Of a stretch of DNA of 64,000 bases, positions 40,780 through 49,200 are shown one piece after another. The stretch covers positions 248,001 to 312,000 of the forward strand of contig NZ_NQMO01000004.1 of NCBI RefSeq assembly GCF_002257645.1. The letters run 5' to 3'. The DNA is from Paenibacillus sp. XY044 (lineage in GTDB: Bacteria > Bacillota > Bacilli > Paenibacillales > Paenibacillaceae). Both the position numbers and the translations under genes were made by a program. Under the pieces are notes generated by a model. It was not told the origin of the DNA, searched no databases, and was given only the letters and a program-made list of their open reading frames with translations. The stretch's first letter is position 1. Every line of letters starts with the position of its first letter.

Positions 40780-41619
40780 ATGGCAGCACAAACTCTATTG
40801 GCACAAAGAAAATATTTCAAATCGGGCAATCTCCGGCTGTCCTACCTTGATTTTGGCGGAGACAGCAAGCGGGTGCTGGTATTGCTGCATGGGTACATGG
40901 CCAATGCAAGAACATTCTCGGAGCTGGCGGTCCGATTCAAGGGTTGGCGGGTGATTGCAATGGATCAGCGGGGACATGGATGGAGCGACCATTCCCCAGG
41001 GCAGGAGTACGCCAGGGAAGATTACGTAAACGATATTTGGAATCTGGTTCAGTCGGAGCTTGGGGGACAGCCGGTTACAATTTTGGGGCATTCTTTGGGT
41101 GGATTAAATGCGTATCAATTCGCGGCCCGTTATCCCGAATGCGTGACGGCTCTGATCGTGGAGGATATCGGCGCGGAGATTAACGCGGATTTTTCATTTG
41201 CCGGCAAGCTCCCGTTCCGCTCCCCTTCCTTGAAGGAGCTGAGAGAATCGCTTGCTGGTGCAGGCCTCCGGGCCATCGACTATTTTGCCGAGAGCGTGCT
41301 GGAGGATGAACAAGGCTGGGGCTTCCGAACGGATCTGAAGGGGCTGCAGGTATCCGTCCCCCAATCCAACGGGGTATGGTGGGATGACTGGTTAGGCTCG
41401 AGCTGCCCGATCCTTCTGATTCATGGCGGAAAGAGCTTCATCCTGGATACCGATCAGGCGAGACGCATGGAAGCAAGAAGGCCGGGCACGAAGCTCATCG
41501 TTTTCGAACAATGCGGTCACGGTGTCCACTCCGATGATTTAGATGGTTATGCTCAAGCGGTGATTGACTTTCTCGCCGCTCCCGATGCCATCCGATCAGC
41601 CCAGCGGGAAGAAGGGTGA
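40780..41619 (+). CDS. Alpha/beta hydrolase
   Basis: Hydrolase of 279 residues. The oxyanion-hole HG is in VLLHGYMANART, nucleophile S105 in GHSLGG, acid D223 in FILDTDQ, and catalytic H247 in CGHGVHSDD. The RGHGWSDHSP segment is the usual strand-4 loop of esterase/lactonase-like members. GGGGAGG lies 11 bases before the start. It follows the YbfB-type MFS gene on the same strand and could share its transcript. A hairpin repeat with T tract downstream may serve as terminator. Confidence 0.92.
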   Translation: MAAQTLLAQRKYFKSGNLRLSYLDFGGDSKRVLVLLHGYMANARTFSELAVRFKGWRVIAMDQRGHGWSDHSPGQEYAREDYVNDIWNLVQSELGGQPVTILGHSLGGLNAYQFAARYPECVTALIVEDIGAEINADFSFAGKLPFRSPSLKELRESLAGAGLRAIDYFAESVLEDEQGWGFRTDLKGLQVSVPQSNGVWWDDWLGSSCPILLIHGGKSFILDTDQARRMEARRPGTKLIVFEQCGHGVHSDDLDGYAQAVIDFLAAPDAIRSAQREEG

Positions 41620-41667
41620 AACAGAGGTTTTCCTAATAGAGGCAGTAACCGTGATCCCACTGTAAAT

Positions 41668-41773
41668 GCAGCCGTGGGGCTGGCATCCAAATACAAAAGG
41701 TTAATCTTAGGGAGCGGTTCTTGCTCATTAAGATTAACCTTTTTATAGATATTAGAAAGTGTTAGCTTCGGAA
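41668..41773. repeat. Dispersed hairpin repeat, copy 2 (106 bases)
   Basis: Second member of the family at 36141. The hairpin arms are perfect for 15 bases: AAAAGGTTAATCTTA (41695-41709) and TAAGATTAACCTTTT (41729-41743), with an inner GAGC/GCTC pair and five T. It is placed as a terminator for the hydrolase gene. Confidence 0.78.
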
Positions 41774-41795
41774 ACTCGGCATCCTTATATCGCAA

Positions 41796-41831
41796 GAAAA
41801 AACTTCCGCTAAATGAAGTCTCGTAGCGGAT
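41796..41831 (-). terminator. Terminator of the small gene 41832-42005
   Basis: On the minus strand TCCGCTA and TAGCGGA (complements of 41824-41830 and 41805-41811) are followed by AGTTTTTTCTTG. It begins directly after the small gene's stop codon. Confidence 0.85.
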
Positions 41832-42005
41832 TTAATACAAGCGTTCTTCGCCGGTAACGGGATTTTTAAAGGCGGAACGGACGTCACTGCTGCTGAGTTC
41901 TCCGGCGAATTCGGTGTCTTGGGCGTCCGAAACCTTGTTGTGGTTTGCTTTTGCAGCCTGATCCTTTGCTTCGTCTTCTTTGGCGGGGTGGTTATCCTTT
42001 TCCAT
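41832..42005 (-). CDS. Small acidic hydrophilic protein (57 residues)
   Basis: Unrecognised small protein missed by length cut-offs. Minus-strand ATG 42005; sequence MEKDNHPAKEDEAKDQAAK, then a Ser/Asp-rich middle ending SSSDVRSAFKNPVTGEERLY and stop at 41832. Strongly charged, no Cys, probably unstructured at the N-terminus. GGGAGG lies 12 bases upstream, slightly long. An intrinsic terminator follows the stop immediately, which supports a real transcript. The composition recalls small stress or spore-related proteins of bacilli, an impression only. Confidence 0.7.
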   Translation of the reverse strand: MEKDNHPAKEDEAKDQAAKANHNKVSDAQDTEFAGELSSSDVRSAFKNPVTGEERLY

Positions 42006-42133
42006 ATCGTATGGGTGCCTCCCTTATATAGAAATCCATGTATCGTTAGGATGCAACTTACAGCCTGTATCTATGCATCAGGGAGCTGCCTTCTAAATCG
42101 CTGATTGATTTGTTAAACGAAGACCTTTATTCT

Positions 42134-42892
42134 TTACACCTGTGCCGTAGGACGGATGACGATTTCGTTAATATCCACATCGGCCGGCTGCTCAATCGCG
42201 AAAGCGATCGCGCGTGCAACGGCATCCGGCGGCAAACCCAGCCCGTCTCTAACCGCTGTCAGCCGATCCTTCACTTCCTGATTGGGTATTCCGTCGATAA
42301 AGTTCGTCTGCACAACACCCGGGGAAATGACCGTTACGCGTATGCGATCGCCAGCCTCCTGCCGGAGCCCTTCGGAGATGGCGCGAACGGCAAACTTGGA
42401 GCCGGAATAAACCGCCTGGTTCGCAACGGTCTTCAGTCCAGCAGTAGACGCGATATTTACAAAATGCCCGAAGTTCTGCTTGCGGAAAATAGGCAGCGCT
42501 GCGGCGATGCCGTATAATACGCCCTTCGTGTTGACGTCGATAGTCGCTTCCCAGTCTTCCACGCGCAGTTCATCCAGCGGCGAGATCGGTCCGATACCTG
42601 CATTGTTGATGAGGACGTCCAGTTTTCCATATCGTTCGCAGGCCAGTTGGACCAGAAGGGACAGGTCTTCTTTGTTTGTTACATCTATGCTTGCATATAC
42701 GGCCTCTCCGCCGCTGCTTTCGATCCGCGCCACGATGTCCTGGAGCTGATCCTTACGGCGGGCCCCAAGAACAAGCGTTGCTCCACGCTCGGCAAGCCGC
42801 ACGGCCGCTGCTTCGCCAATTCCACCGCTTGCGCCTGTAATGGCAATCACTTTGCCTTTGATTCCTGACATCGTTGTATCGTTCAAATTCAT
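42134..42892 (-). CDS. SDR family NAD(P)-dependent oxidoreductase
   Basis: Classical SDR of 252 residues, YdfG-like. TGASGGIG (19-26), R in LGARRKDQL (favours NADP), INNAG, and catalytic Y162/K166 in VYSGSKFAVR. The end INEIVIRPTAQV is that of the YdfG/serine-dehydrogenase-like subgroup. The ribosome site GAAGGA precedes the start. An inverted-repeat element (42931-42976) lies between it and the divergent AraC gene; this neighbour pair (SDR plus AraC with AraC_N domain) is common and suggests direct regulation. Confidence 0.93.
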   Translation of the reverse strand: MNLNDTTMSGIKGKVIAITGASGGIGEAAAVRLAERGATLVLGARRKDQLQDIVARIESSGGEAVYASIDVTNKEDLSLLVQLACERYGKLDVLINNAGIGPISPLDELRVEDWEATIDVNTKGVLYGIAAALPIFRKQNFGHFVNIASTAGLKTVANQAVYSGSKFAVRAISEGLRQEAGDRIRVTVISPGVVQTNFIDGIPNQEVKDRLTAVRDGLGLPPDAVARAIAFAIEQPADVDINEIVIRPTAQV

Positions 42893-42930
42893 AACCGAAT
42901 CCTTCTTTCATCGAATATTTGCCTTGCTAG

Positions 42931-42976
42931 ATAGAATGAACTAAAGAAATGCAAAACTTTAGTTCAATCTATATAA
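42931..42976. repeat. Dispersed inverted-repeat element, copy B (short)
   Basis: ATAGAATGAACTAAAG (42931-42946), ten bases, CTTTAGTTCAATCTAT (42957-42972) plus ATAA. The ends are the same as at 20306-20398. It sits 39 bases upstream of the SDR start, so it may contain an operator, or a mobile-element footprint. Confidence 0.72.
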
Positions 42977-43101
42977 TTCCATGATAAGAAAAATCAGTCG
43001 GAACCCTGTAGGCCATTCTTGCGGGATCCTTGCCTATTCCTGTCCGGTCCTGGTTTATAATAGATTAACCAAGTTAAACGAAAAGGAGCTGTAATCAAGC
43101 C

Positions 43102-44001
43102 TTGAACCCACAAGTCTCTGAATTAGCCCGGCAAATTGCACGTCATGTGCCGGTGGACGGGGTGCATTCTACGGCGATTCCCGAGCTGTGCTTCCGGCGT
43201 GCGTCCCGGGAATCAGAACCGACGCATACGATCAACATGCCCTCGCTGTACATCATTGTCCAGGGATCCAAAACAGCTGCGTTGGCCGGAGACAGCTTCC
43301 TGCTTGATCCAGGTACGTATATGGTGACTTCCGTCCATCTGCCGGTGATCGGGAAAATTATCGAGGCTTCGCCGGAAACGCCTTATTTAAGCCTGGCATT
43401 GACGCTCAATCCGGATGTCCTTGTGGATATCAACAAGAAGTCCAGCCCGCCTCCAAAGGAAAGGGGTAAAGGGGAAGGGCGGGGCATTCTGGTCCATCCG
43501 TCCACTCCTCCCTTGCTGGATGCGATGCTGCGTCTCGTCCATCTGTTAGATACACCCGCCGATATCGACATGCTGGCACCGCTCGTCATCCGGGAAATAT
43601 TTTATCGGGTTCTGCAGGGCGAGCAGGGAGCGGCCATCAGGCAGTTTGCCGTGATCGGAAGCTATGCCCAGGGCATATCAAGCGCCATTCATCAAATCAA
43701 CGAAAATTACGCACAGCCACTGGTGATGGAAGAGTTGGCAACCCGGGTCAACATGAGCCCGACGACCTTTCACAAGCAATTCAAACGGGTAACGGCGATG
43801 AGCCCGCTGCAGTATCAGAAAATGATCCGCCTGCAAACGGCACGACGGCTTCTGCTTACGGAAGGCTTGGATGCCGCAACGGCCGGCTTTCAGGTCGGCT
43901 ACGGGAGCCCCTCCCAATTCAGCAGGGAATACGCCCGTCTATTCGGACGCCCGCCGATGAGCGATGTTCAGCACCTGCGCGATTCGCTGGGGGAAGGATA
44001 A
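43102..44001 (+). CDS. AraC family transcriptional regulator (AraC_N cupin type)
   Basis: Regulator of 299 residues. N-terminal AraC_N domain: PSLYIIVQGSKTAALAGDSFLLDPGTYMVTSVHLPVIG, the oxidoreductase-associated YqhC-like type. C-terminal double helix-turn-helix: MEELATRVNMSPTTFHKQFKRVTAMSPLQYQKMIRLQ and AATAGFQVGYGSPSQFSREYARLFGRPP. The start is TTG 43102, 13 bases after AAAGGAG, somewhat long. YqhC-type regulators activate neighbouring aldehyde/alcohol oxidoreductases; the divergent SDR fits. Confidence 0.93.
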   Translation: MNPQVSELARQIARHVPVDGVHSTAIPELCFRRASRESEPTHTINMPSLYIIVQGSKTAALAGDSFLLDPGTYMVTSVHLPVIGKIIEASPETPYLSLALTLNPDVLVDINKKSSPPPKERGKGEGRGILVHPSTPPLLDAMLRLVHLLDTPADIDMLAPLVIREIFYRVLQGEQGAAIRQFAVIGSYAQGISSAIHQINENYAQPLVMEELATRVNMSPTTFHKQFKRVTAMSPLQYQKMIRLQTARRLLLTEGLDAATAGFQVGYGSPSQFSREYARLFGRPPMSDVQHLRDSLGEG

Positions 44002-44121
44002 AGGACGGGATCATTTCGATACTAAACAGCTATATTATTTCTTTCCCTATCACCCTGAAAGGCAAATAAATTATGATCAATATAATGAAATTCGGGAAAG
44101 TGAAGCGAGAGGGTGACTTCG

Positions 44122-44835
44122 ATGTTCGAATCGATTTATGATCAACAGAACCGATGGGGGAAGGACGACACGTTTTTCATGCGTATAATCGAGCGGATCA
44201 AGCCCCACAGGATAGCCGATTTAGGCTGCGGAACCGGAAGGCTGACGCTGCATATGGCGGGTAAAGGTTATGACGTGACCGGCCTGGATCCCGACGAAGC
44301 ATCGATTCGGATCGCCAAGCAGAAAGATACGGGCAACTCCGTGTTATGGGTGATTGGAACGTCCGAAAATCTGGAGCCGGACCGCTTTAATGTGGTGATG
44401 ATGACGTCCAACGTGGCGCAGGTTTTTGTGACGGACGCGGAATGGACAGCCACACTGCATAACATTTTTCAGTCCTTGAGGCCGGGAGGATATCTTCTGT
44501 TCGATACCAGAAATCCCCTCGCACGCGCCTGGGAACGCTGGACCAAGGAACACTCTCTCAGTGAAGTCGTGGATCCGGCAACGAAGGCGAACATCAGAAC
44601 TTGGCATGAAACGACTTCGGTCCATCTGCCTCTGGTGACGTACGATACTTTTTATCAAAATCTGGATACCCGTGAGGTTCAGAGCGAAGACGACACGCTG
44701 ATTTTCAGGGAGAGGGAGACGCTCAGGCAGGATCTGCTTGCTGCAGGCTTTCAGCAGGTGAATATATACGGAGACTGGGAATTCCAGCAGGCGGGGTTAG
44801 ATGCCAAGTCCTTCATCTGCGCTGCTAAAAAGTGA
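44122..44835 (+). CDS. Class I SAM-dependent methyltransferase
   Basis: Methyltransferase of 237 residues. The SAM-binding motif I is RIADLGCGTGRLTLHMAGKGYDVTGLDPDE, with D following as the ribose ligand; the post-I region VLWVIGTSENLE and motif IV VVMMTSNVAQ are present; RPGGYLLFDTRNP is the strand-6 region. Start ATG 44122 follows GAGAGGGTGA; GTG 44113 overlaps that site. Substrate unknown. Monocistronic with its own strong terminator. Confidence 0.92.
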   Translation: MFESIYDQQNRWGKDDTFFMRIIERIKPHRIADLGCGTGRLTLHMAGKGYDVTGLDPDEASIRIAKQKDTGNSVLWVIGTSENLEPDRFNVVMMTSNVAQVFVTDAEWTATLHNIFQSLRPGGYLLFDTRNPLARAWERWTKEHSLSEVVDPATKANIRTWHETTSVHLPLVTYDTFYQNLDTREVQSEDDTLIFRERETLRQDLLAAGFQQVNIYGDWEFQQAGLDAKSFICAAKK

Positions 44836-44870
44836 ATCGAAGCAGAATACCATCATGGTTTCTGCAGTGA

Positions 44871-44902
44871 AACAGCCTGCCGGCATAAACCGGCAGGCTG
44901 TT
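44871..44902 (+). terminator. Hairpin terminator
   Basis: Perfect 13-base arms AACAGCCTGCCGG (44871-44883) and CCGGCAGGCTGTT (44890-44902), loop CATAAA. The T tract is short (TTCTGCT). Confidence 0.8.
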
Positions 44903-44974
44903 CTGCTAACGTATAAGATTCATAAGAGCAACGGGGGTAGACGCTGAACCGCCCCAGATTTTACGGAGAACTGC

Positions 44975-45484
44975 TTACTCGGCGGTTTCGTCCAAGTCTT
45001 CCGTATACCCTAAAATACCGCGCTTGAAATAAAGCAGCTTTTCGTCCGCGGTCGATTCCATGAGATTGGTAATCAGGAGTTGGGCGCTTTCTTTGTACTG
45101 CTGACCGTTGTACAGCGCCATGGCAAGAAAAACCTGGAGTGCCCGATTGTCAGGGAATTCCTGGACGCCTCTGCGCAGGGTTGCGATCGACTTCTCATAT
45201 TGTCCCCAGTAGCGGTAGGTGCTCCCCAAACCGAGCAGGCAGCGCTCCAGATCGTTACCGGAAAGGCCGAGATGCAAGGCGCGTTCGTAGTAGGGGATCG
45301 CTTCCTTCCCCAATCCAGAATTGTCATGGGCGATCCCGGTCTGGTAGTTTACCTGCGCATCGTTCGGATCTTCGTTAAGCAGCTCCAACAGCCGGGCGCG
45401 TACATCGGCCAGAAGTTCTTGATCCTGGTTGGCGCGTCCCTGTTCACGAAGAATAGTGAGTTGCTGCAGCTGGTCTTTTGGCAC
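44975..45484 (-). CDS. Tetratricopeptide repeat protein
   Basis: Helical repeat protein of 169 residues. TPR-like units are DPNDAQVNYQTGIAHDNSGLGKEAIPYYERALHLG, NDLERCLLGLGSTYRYWGQYEKSIATLRRGVQEFP and NRALQVFLAMALYNGQQYKESAQLLI. It starts at GTG 45484 after AGGAGTGA. Full-length homologues in bacilli are small cytosolic proteins of unknown role with the same layout. No signal peptide. Protein-protein interaction function is inferred. Confidence 0.9.
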   Translation of the reverse strand: MPKDQLQQLTILREQGRANQDQELLADVRARLLELLNEDPNDAQVNYQTGIAHDNSGLGKEAIPYYERALHLGLSGNDLERCLLGLGSTYRYWGQYEKSIATLRRGVQEFPDNRALQVFLAMALYNGQQYKESAQLLITNLMESTADEKLLYFKRGILGYTEDLDETAE

Positions 45485-45616
45485 GTTGCTTCACTCCTAT
45501 CATTTTCCACATGAAGGAATTCTAACACAGTGCCGGAAGGGCGTCTATTTGTAGGCAGGTTAAAATGGTATGATGACGAATAGAAAGTTTGCTCTTTGGG
45601 TTAGAGAGGTGAAATG

Positions 45617-45931
45617 ATGCGAGTAATTACTTTATGCGGGTCTACTAAATTCAAAAGGCAATTTGAACAGGTCAACGCTTATTTAACGCTTAAGGGAAAT
45701 ATTGTGATAAGCCTAGCGTTCTTTGAGCAAAGTGAAGGAATGGAATTGACGACAGAACAGGCTGAACTGCTCGGCGATCTTCATTTAAAAAAATTGATTT
45801 GTCCGATGAAATCTTTGTCATTGATGTCGAAGGTTATATTGGGGAGCAGCACAAAAAAAGAAATTGAGTATGCTGAAAGAAACGGGAAGACTGTTCGGTA
45901 TTATTCAATGACGGATGTTCCTGAAAATTAG
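45617..45931 (+). CDS. Deoxyribosyltransferase-like small protein with two compensating frameshifts
   Basis: Open frame of 104 residues, start MRVITLCGSTKF (ATG also at 45614) after AGAGGTGA. The N-terminal GSTKF and the C-terminal SSTKKEIEYAERNGKTVRYYS look like conserved parts of a nucleoside 2-deoxyribosyltransferase-like fold. The middle LICPMKSLSLMSKVILG looks foreign. In the next frame the same DNA reads KKIDLSDEIFVIDVEGYIG, which fits the family far better. A one-base loss in the A7 run (45787-45793) and a one-base gain around 45841-45847 would explain it. Either a genuine double mutation or two read errors; function of the present product is doubtful. Confidence 0.65.
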   Translation: MRVITLCGSTKFKRQFEQVNAYLTLKGNIVISLAFFEQSEGMELTTEQAELLGDLHLKKLICPMKSLSLMSKVILGSSTKKEIEYAERNGKTVRYYSMTDVPEN

Positions 45932-45992
45932 ATGGGGAGGGGTACACATAAGTAATGAGAATTACGATATTCCCCTTTTCCTTCTACCGGCG

Positions 45993-46012
45993 TCCCCCTC
46001 ACGGGGGATTTT
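45993..46012 (+). terminator. Rho-independent terminator
   Basis: TCCCCC (45993-45998), loop TCAC, GGGGGA (46003-46008), then TTTT. Terminates the gene at 45617. Confidence 0.85.
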
Positions 46013-46087
46013 CTATTATCTAAATTCGTTTTATAGTAGTAAAATACAGCCTGAAAACAATCAATAAGGAAGCAAGGGAGGGGCATC

Positions 46088-46165
46088 ATGAATACGCGCC
46101 GGAACCCATGCCTTATAGGAGAAAACCATGGGGGAATTAACATGACGTTAATCTATCGGCGCTAG
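46088..46165 (+). CDS. Possible 25-residue leader ORF
   Basis: GGGAGGGGCATC precedes ATG 46088; the frame reads MNTRRNPCLIGENHGGINM, then TLIYRR and stops at 46163. It lies 115 bases before the SLH protein start. Good ribosome site but no other support; may be a leader peptide, or chance. Confidence 0.3.
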   Translation: MNTRRNPCLIGENHGGINMTLIYRR

Positions 46166-46280
46166 AATGAAAGGTAGCATCCGCATGGATCGATCGCATT
46201 GTTGTACTCGAGGGCTTATGTCGCCGGCAGATCAACGCGTTGATTCTATCGATTTTATTTTTTTGGGAGGAAATATCAAG

Positions 46281-49200
46281 ATGAGTTTAAAAGGGAAATC
46301 GATATCGATTCTATCGGCGGCTGCCCTGCTAGGCGCCCTGGTGCCGCATGTATCCGCAGATGCACCCCTGTCCGACATTTCAAACAGTTATGCCAAAGAC
46401 GCGATAAATGAGCTTGTCAGCAAAGGAATCATCCATGGAACAGGCGATGGAAAATTCAATCCGGCTAGCGGCATCCAGCGGCAGGACTTTGCGGTCATCT
46501 TGGCCAACGCGCTGCAATTGGACCTTAGCCATCCGCCGGGAACGCCGACCTTCAAAGACGTACCGAAAGAAAACTATGCCTATGCTGCCGTGGAAGCGGC
46601 GTTCAAGGCGGGATTGTTCAAAGGCATGGGGAACGGGATTTTCGGAGCGGGCCAAAACCTTACCCGTGAGCAAATGGCGGTGATTTTCGTGAACGCCTTA
46701 GGCGTCAATCCTGCAGGGAAAGGCGGTAATTTAACGTTCTCCGACGCTGCATCCATCTCCGCATGGGCCAAAGACGCCGTCGCCGTTGCCGTTGAATTGG
46801 GACTCATACATGGATACCCCGACGGTACCTTCAATCCTGGAAATCAGGCGAGCCGCCAGGACGCAGCCCTGGTGACGGTCCAGTTTCTGAACGACAAGGC
46901 AAAGGCGGACGAAGGCAGCATCCAGCCGCCCGTGGTATCGCCCACAACGCCTCTACCCACACCGACTCCAACACCGACTCCAACACCGACACCGACTCCG
47001 TCGACGCCATCTTCCGGCGGGGACGCATCCTCAGGCGGAGGGGAAGGAACTCCTCATCAGAATCCGGATCAAGCCGCTGCAGAACCGGTGATAGCAGAAA
47101 TCGCAGCATTGCCTGCAAAAGCAAATATCAAGTTATCCGACAAACCGGCCATCGTCCAAGCCCGCGCCCATTACGATGCATTAACGGATAGCCAAAAGAC
47201 GAGGGTAGGCAATATCGCCAAGTTGACGGACGCCGAACAAACGATTGCCGTACTGGAAGCCCAAGCAGCGCTGGATGAGCAGGCCGCAGCGCCGGTCCGA
47301 GCCGAAATCGCTTCCTTGCCGGCGAAAGCCGATGTCACATTGTCTGATAAAGGGGCGGTAAGCGAGGCCCGCACCCATTACGCTACGCTAACGGATGCGC
47401 AAAAGGCCTTGGTAGGCGACATTGCCAAGTTAACGGAGGCCGAACAAGCGATTGCTGATCTGGAAGCCCAAGCTGCGTTGGATGAAGCGGCGGCAGCTCC
47501 GGTCCGAGAGGAACTTGCAGCATTGCCAGCGAAAGCGGACGTCAAACTGAGCGACAAACCGACGGTGACGGAAGCACGCGCACACTACGATGCGCTAACG
47601 GATGCGCAGAAAGCCTTGGTAGGCGACATCGCCAAATTGACGGAGGCCGAACAAGCGATCGGCGAACTGGAAGCCCAAGCAGCGTTGGATGAAGCGGCGG
47701 CAGCTCCGGTCCGAGAAGAAATCGCAGCATTGACGGCAAAAGCGGATATCAAGCTGACCGATGAACCGGCTGTAACGTCAGCCCGCGCTCATTACGATGA
47801 TTTAACGGATAGCCAAAAGACGCGGGTAGGTGATATCGCCAGGCTGACGGACGCCGAACAAACGATTGCCGAACTGGAAGCCCAAGCAGCGCTGGATGAG
47901 CAGGCTGCAGCGCCGGTACTAGAAGAAATCGCAGCATTGCCGGCGAAGGCGGATATCAAGCTGACCGACAAACCGACGGTAACGCAAGCCCGCGCACACT
48001 ACGATGCGCTAACGGATGCGCAAAGGGCCTTGGTAGGCAACATTGCCAAGTTAACGGATGCTGAGCAAGCGATTGCTGAACTGGAAGCCCAAGCGGCGTT
48101 GGATGAAGCGGCGGCAGCTCCGGTCCGAGAGGAACTTGCAGCATTGCCAGCGAAAGCGGACGTCAAACTGAGCGACAAACCGACGGTAACGCAAGCCCGC
48201 GCCCATTATCATGCGCTAACGGATACGCAAAAAGCCTTGGTAGGCGACATCGCCAAATTGACGGAGGCCGAACAAGCGATTGCCGAGCTTGAAGCCCAAG
48301 CAGCGCTGGATGAGCAGGCCGCAGCGCCGATCCGAGGGGAAATCGCAGCATTGCCAGCGAAAGCGGATATCAAGCTGACCGATGAACCGGCGGTAATGGC
48401 AATCCGGGCCCATTACGCTGCTTTAACGGATAGCCAAAAGACGCGGGTAGGCGATATCGCCAAGTTGACGGATGCCGAGGACATGATCAGGGATTTGAAA
48501 ATCGTGGCCGCGGCCAAAGGGAATTTGCAGGTCGTTTACAACGGCGTTGCAGAGAAGATCGCGCTACCAAGCGCCCAAGACGGCGCGACAATTGCTTGGA
48601 GCCTGAAAGACCCGGTGCAATCATCGATCGTGGATATAACGACCGGCAGCGTGCAGCGCGAAGGATTGAACGAAAATACGGACGTCGTCCTCATCACGAA
48701 CATCGCCGCAGGAGCTGCCTCCGATACGAAAGAGATAAGCATTCGTGTGAAAGCTATCAATGGCGAACCGGAGACGATCACGAGCAAAGCCATCGCCGAT
48801 TTTGACTTTTCCACCATCTATGCAACGCAAGCCCGAGGGGAGAGCTTCAAGGTCGATACGACCAACTTCCAAAGCGAGCCTAAACATTTCACGATCAGCG
48901 ACGGGAAGATAACGATCCCTGTCGATTTGACATGGAATATTCCCCTAGGCGAGTTTACCGCAGGGCAAGTCGTGGGCTCGGCCGTCGACAGTTTTATTCA
49001 GGATTACTGCAATGCGCATGGAATCGACCTGGGGAACCGAACTTTGGGTGCCGTCGGGTTCGGGGATACGTTCTCGATCTTTGCATTCAGCACCGGCTCG
49101 GAGTCCTCCGTTACGTTAGGCGGGCCTGACTGGCAATATTTCTTTCCGCAAAGCCAATATAACGGAACCGATATCGACCATAGCAAGAATCGTACGTTTA

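Noticed and set aside
45955..46025. Short frame MRITIFPFSFYRR after the frameshifted gene
   Set aside because: It lies across the terminator hairpin, and its ribosome site is the tail of the preceding gene.
47542..48413. Series of minus-strand ORFs of about 62-65 codons every 207 bases
   Set aside because: They are antisense shadows of the SLH repeats with no ribosome sites.
47073..48500. Regular 207-base periodicity, CRISPR-like at first glance
   Set aside because: Units are contiguous, in frame and encode a 69-residue protein repeat; there are no spacers.
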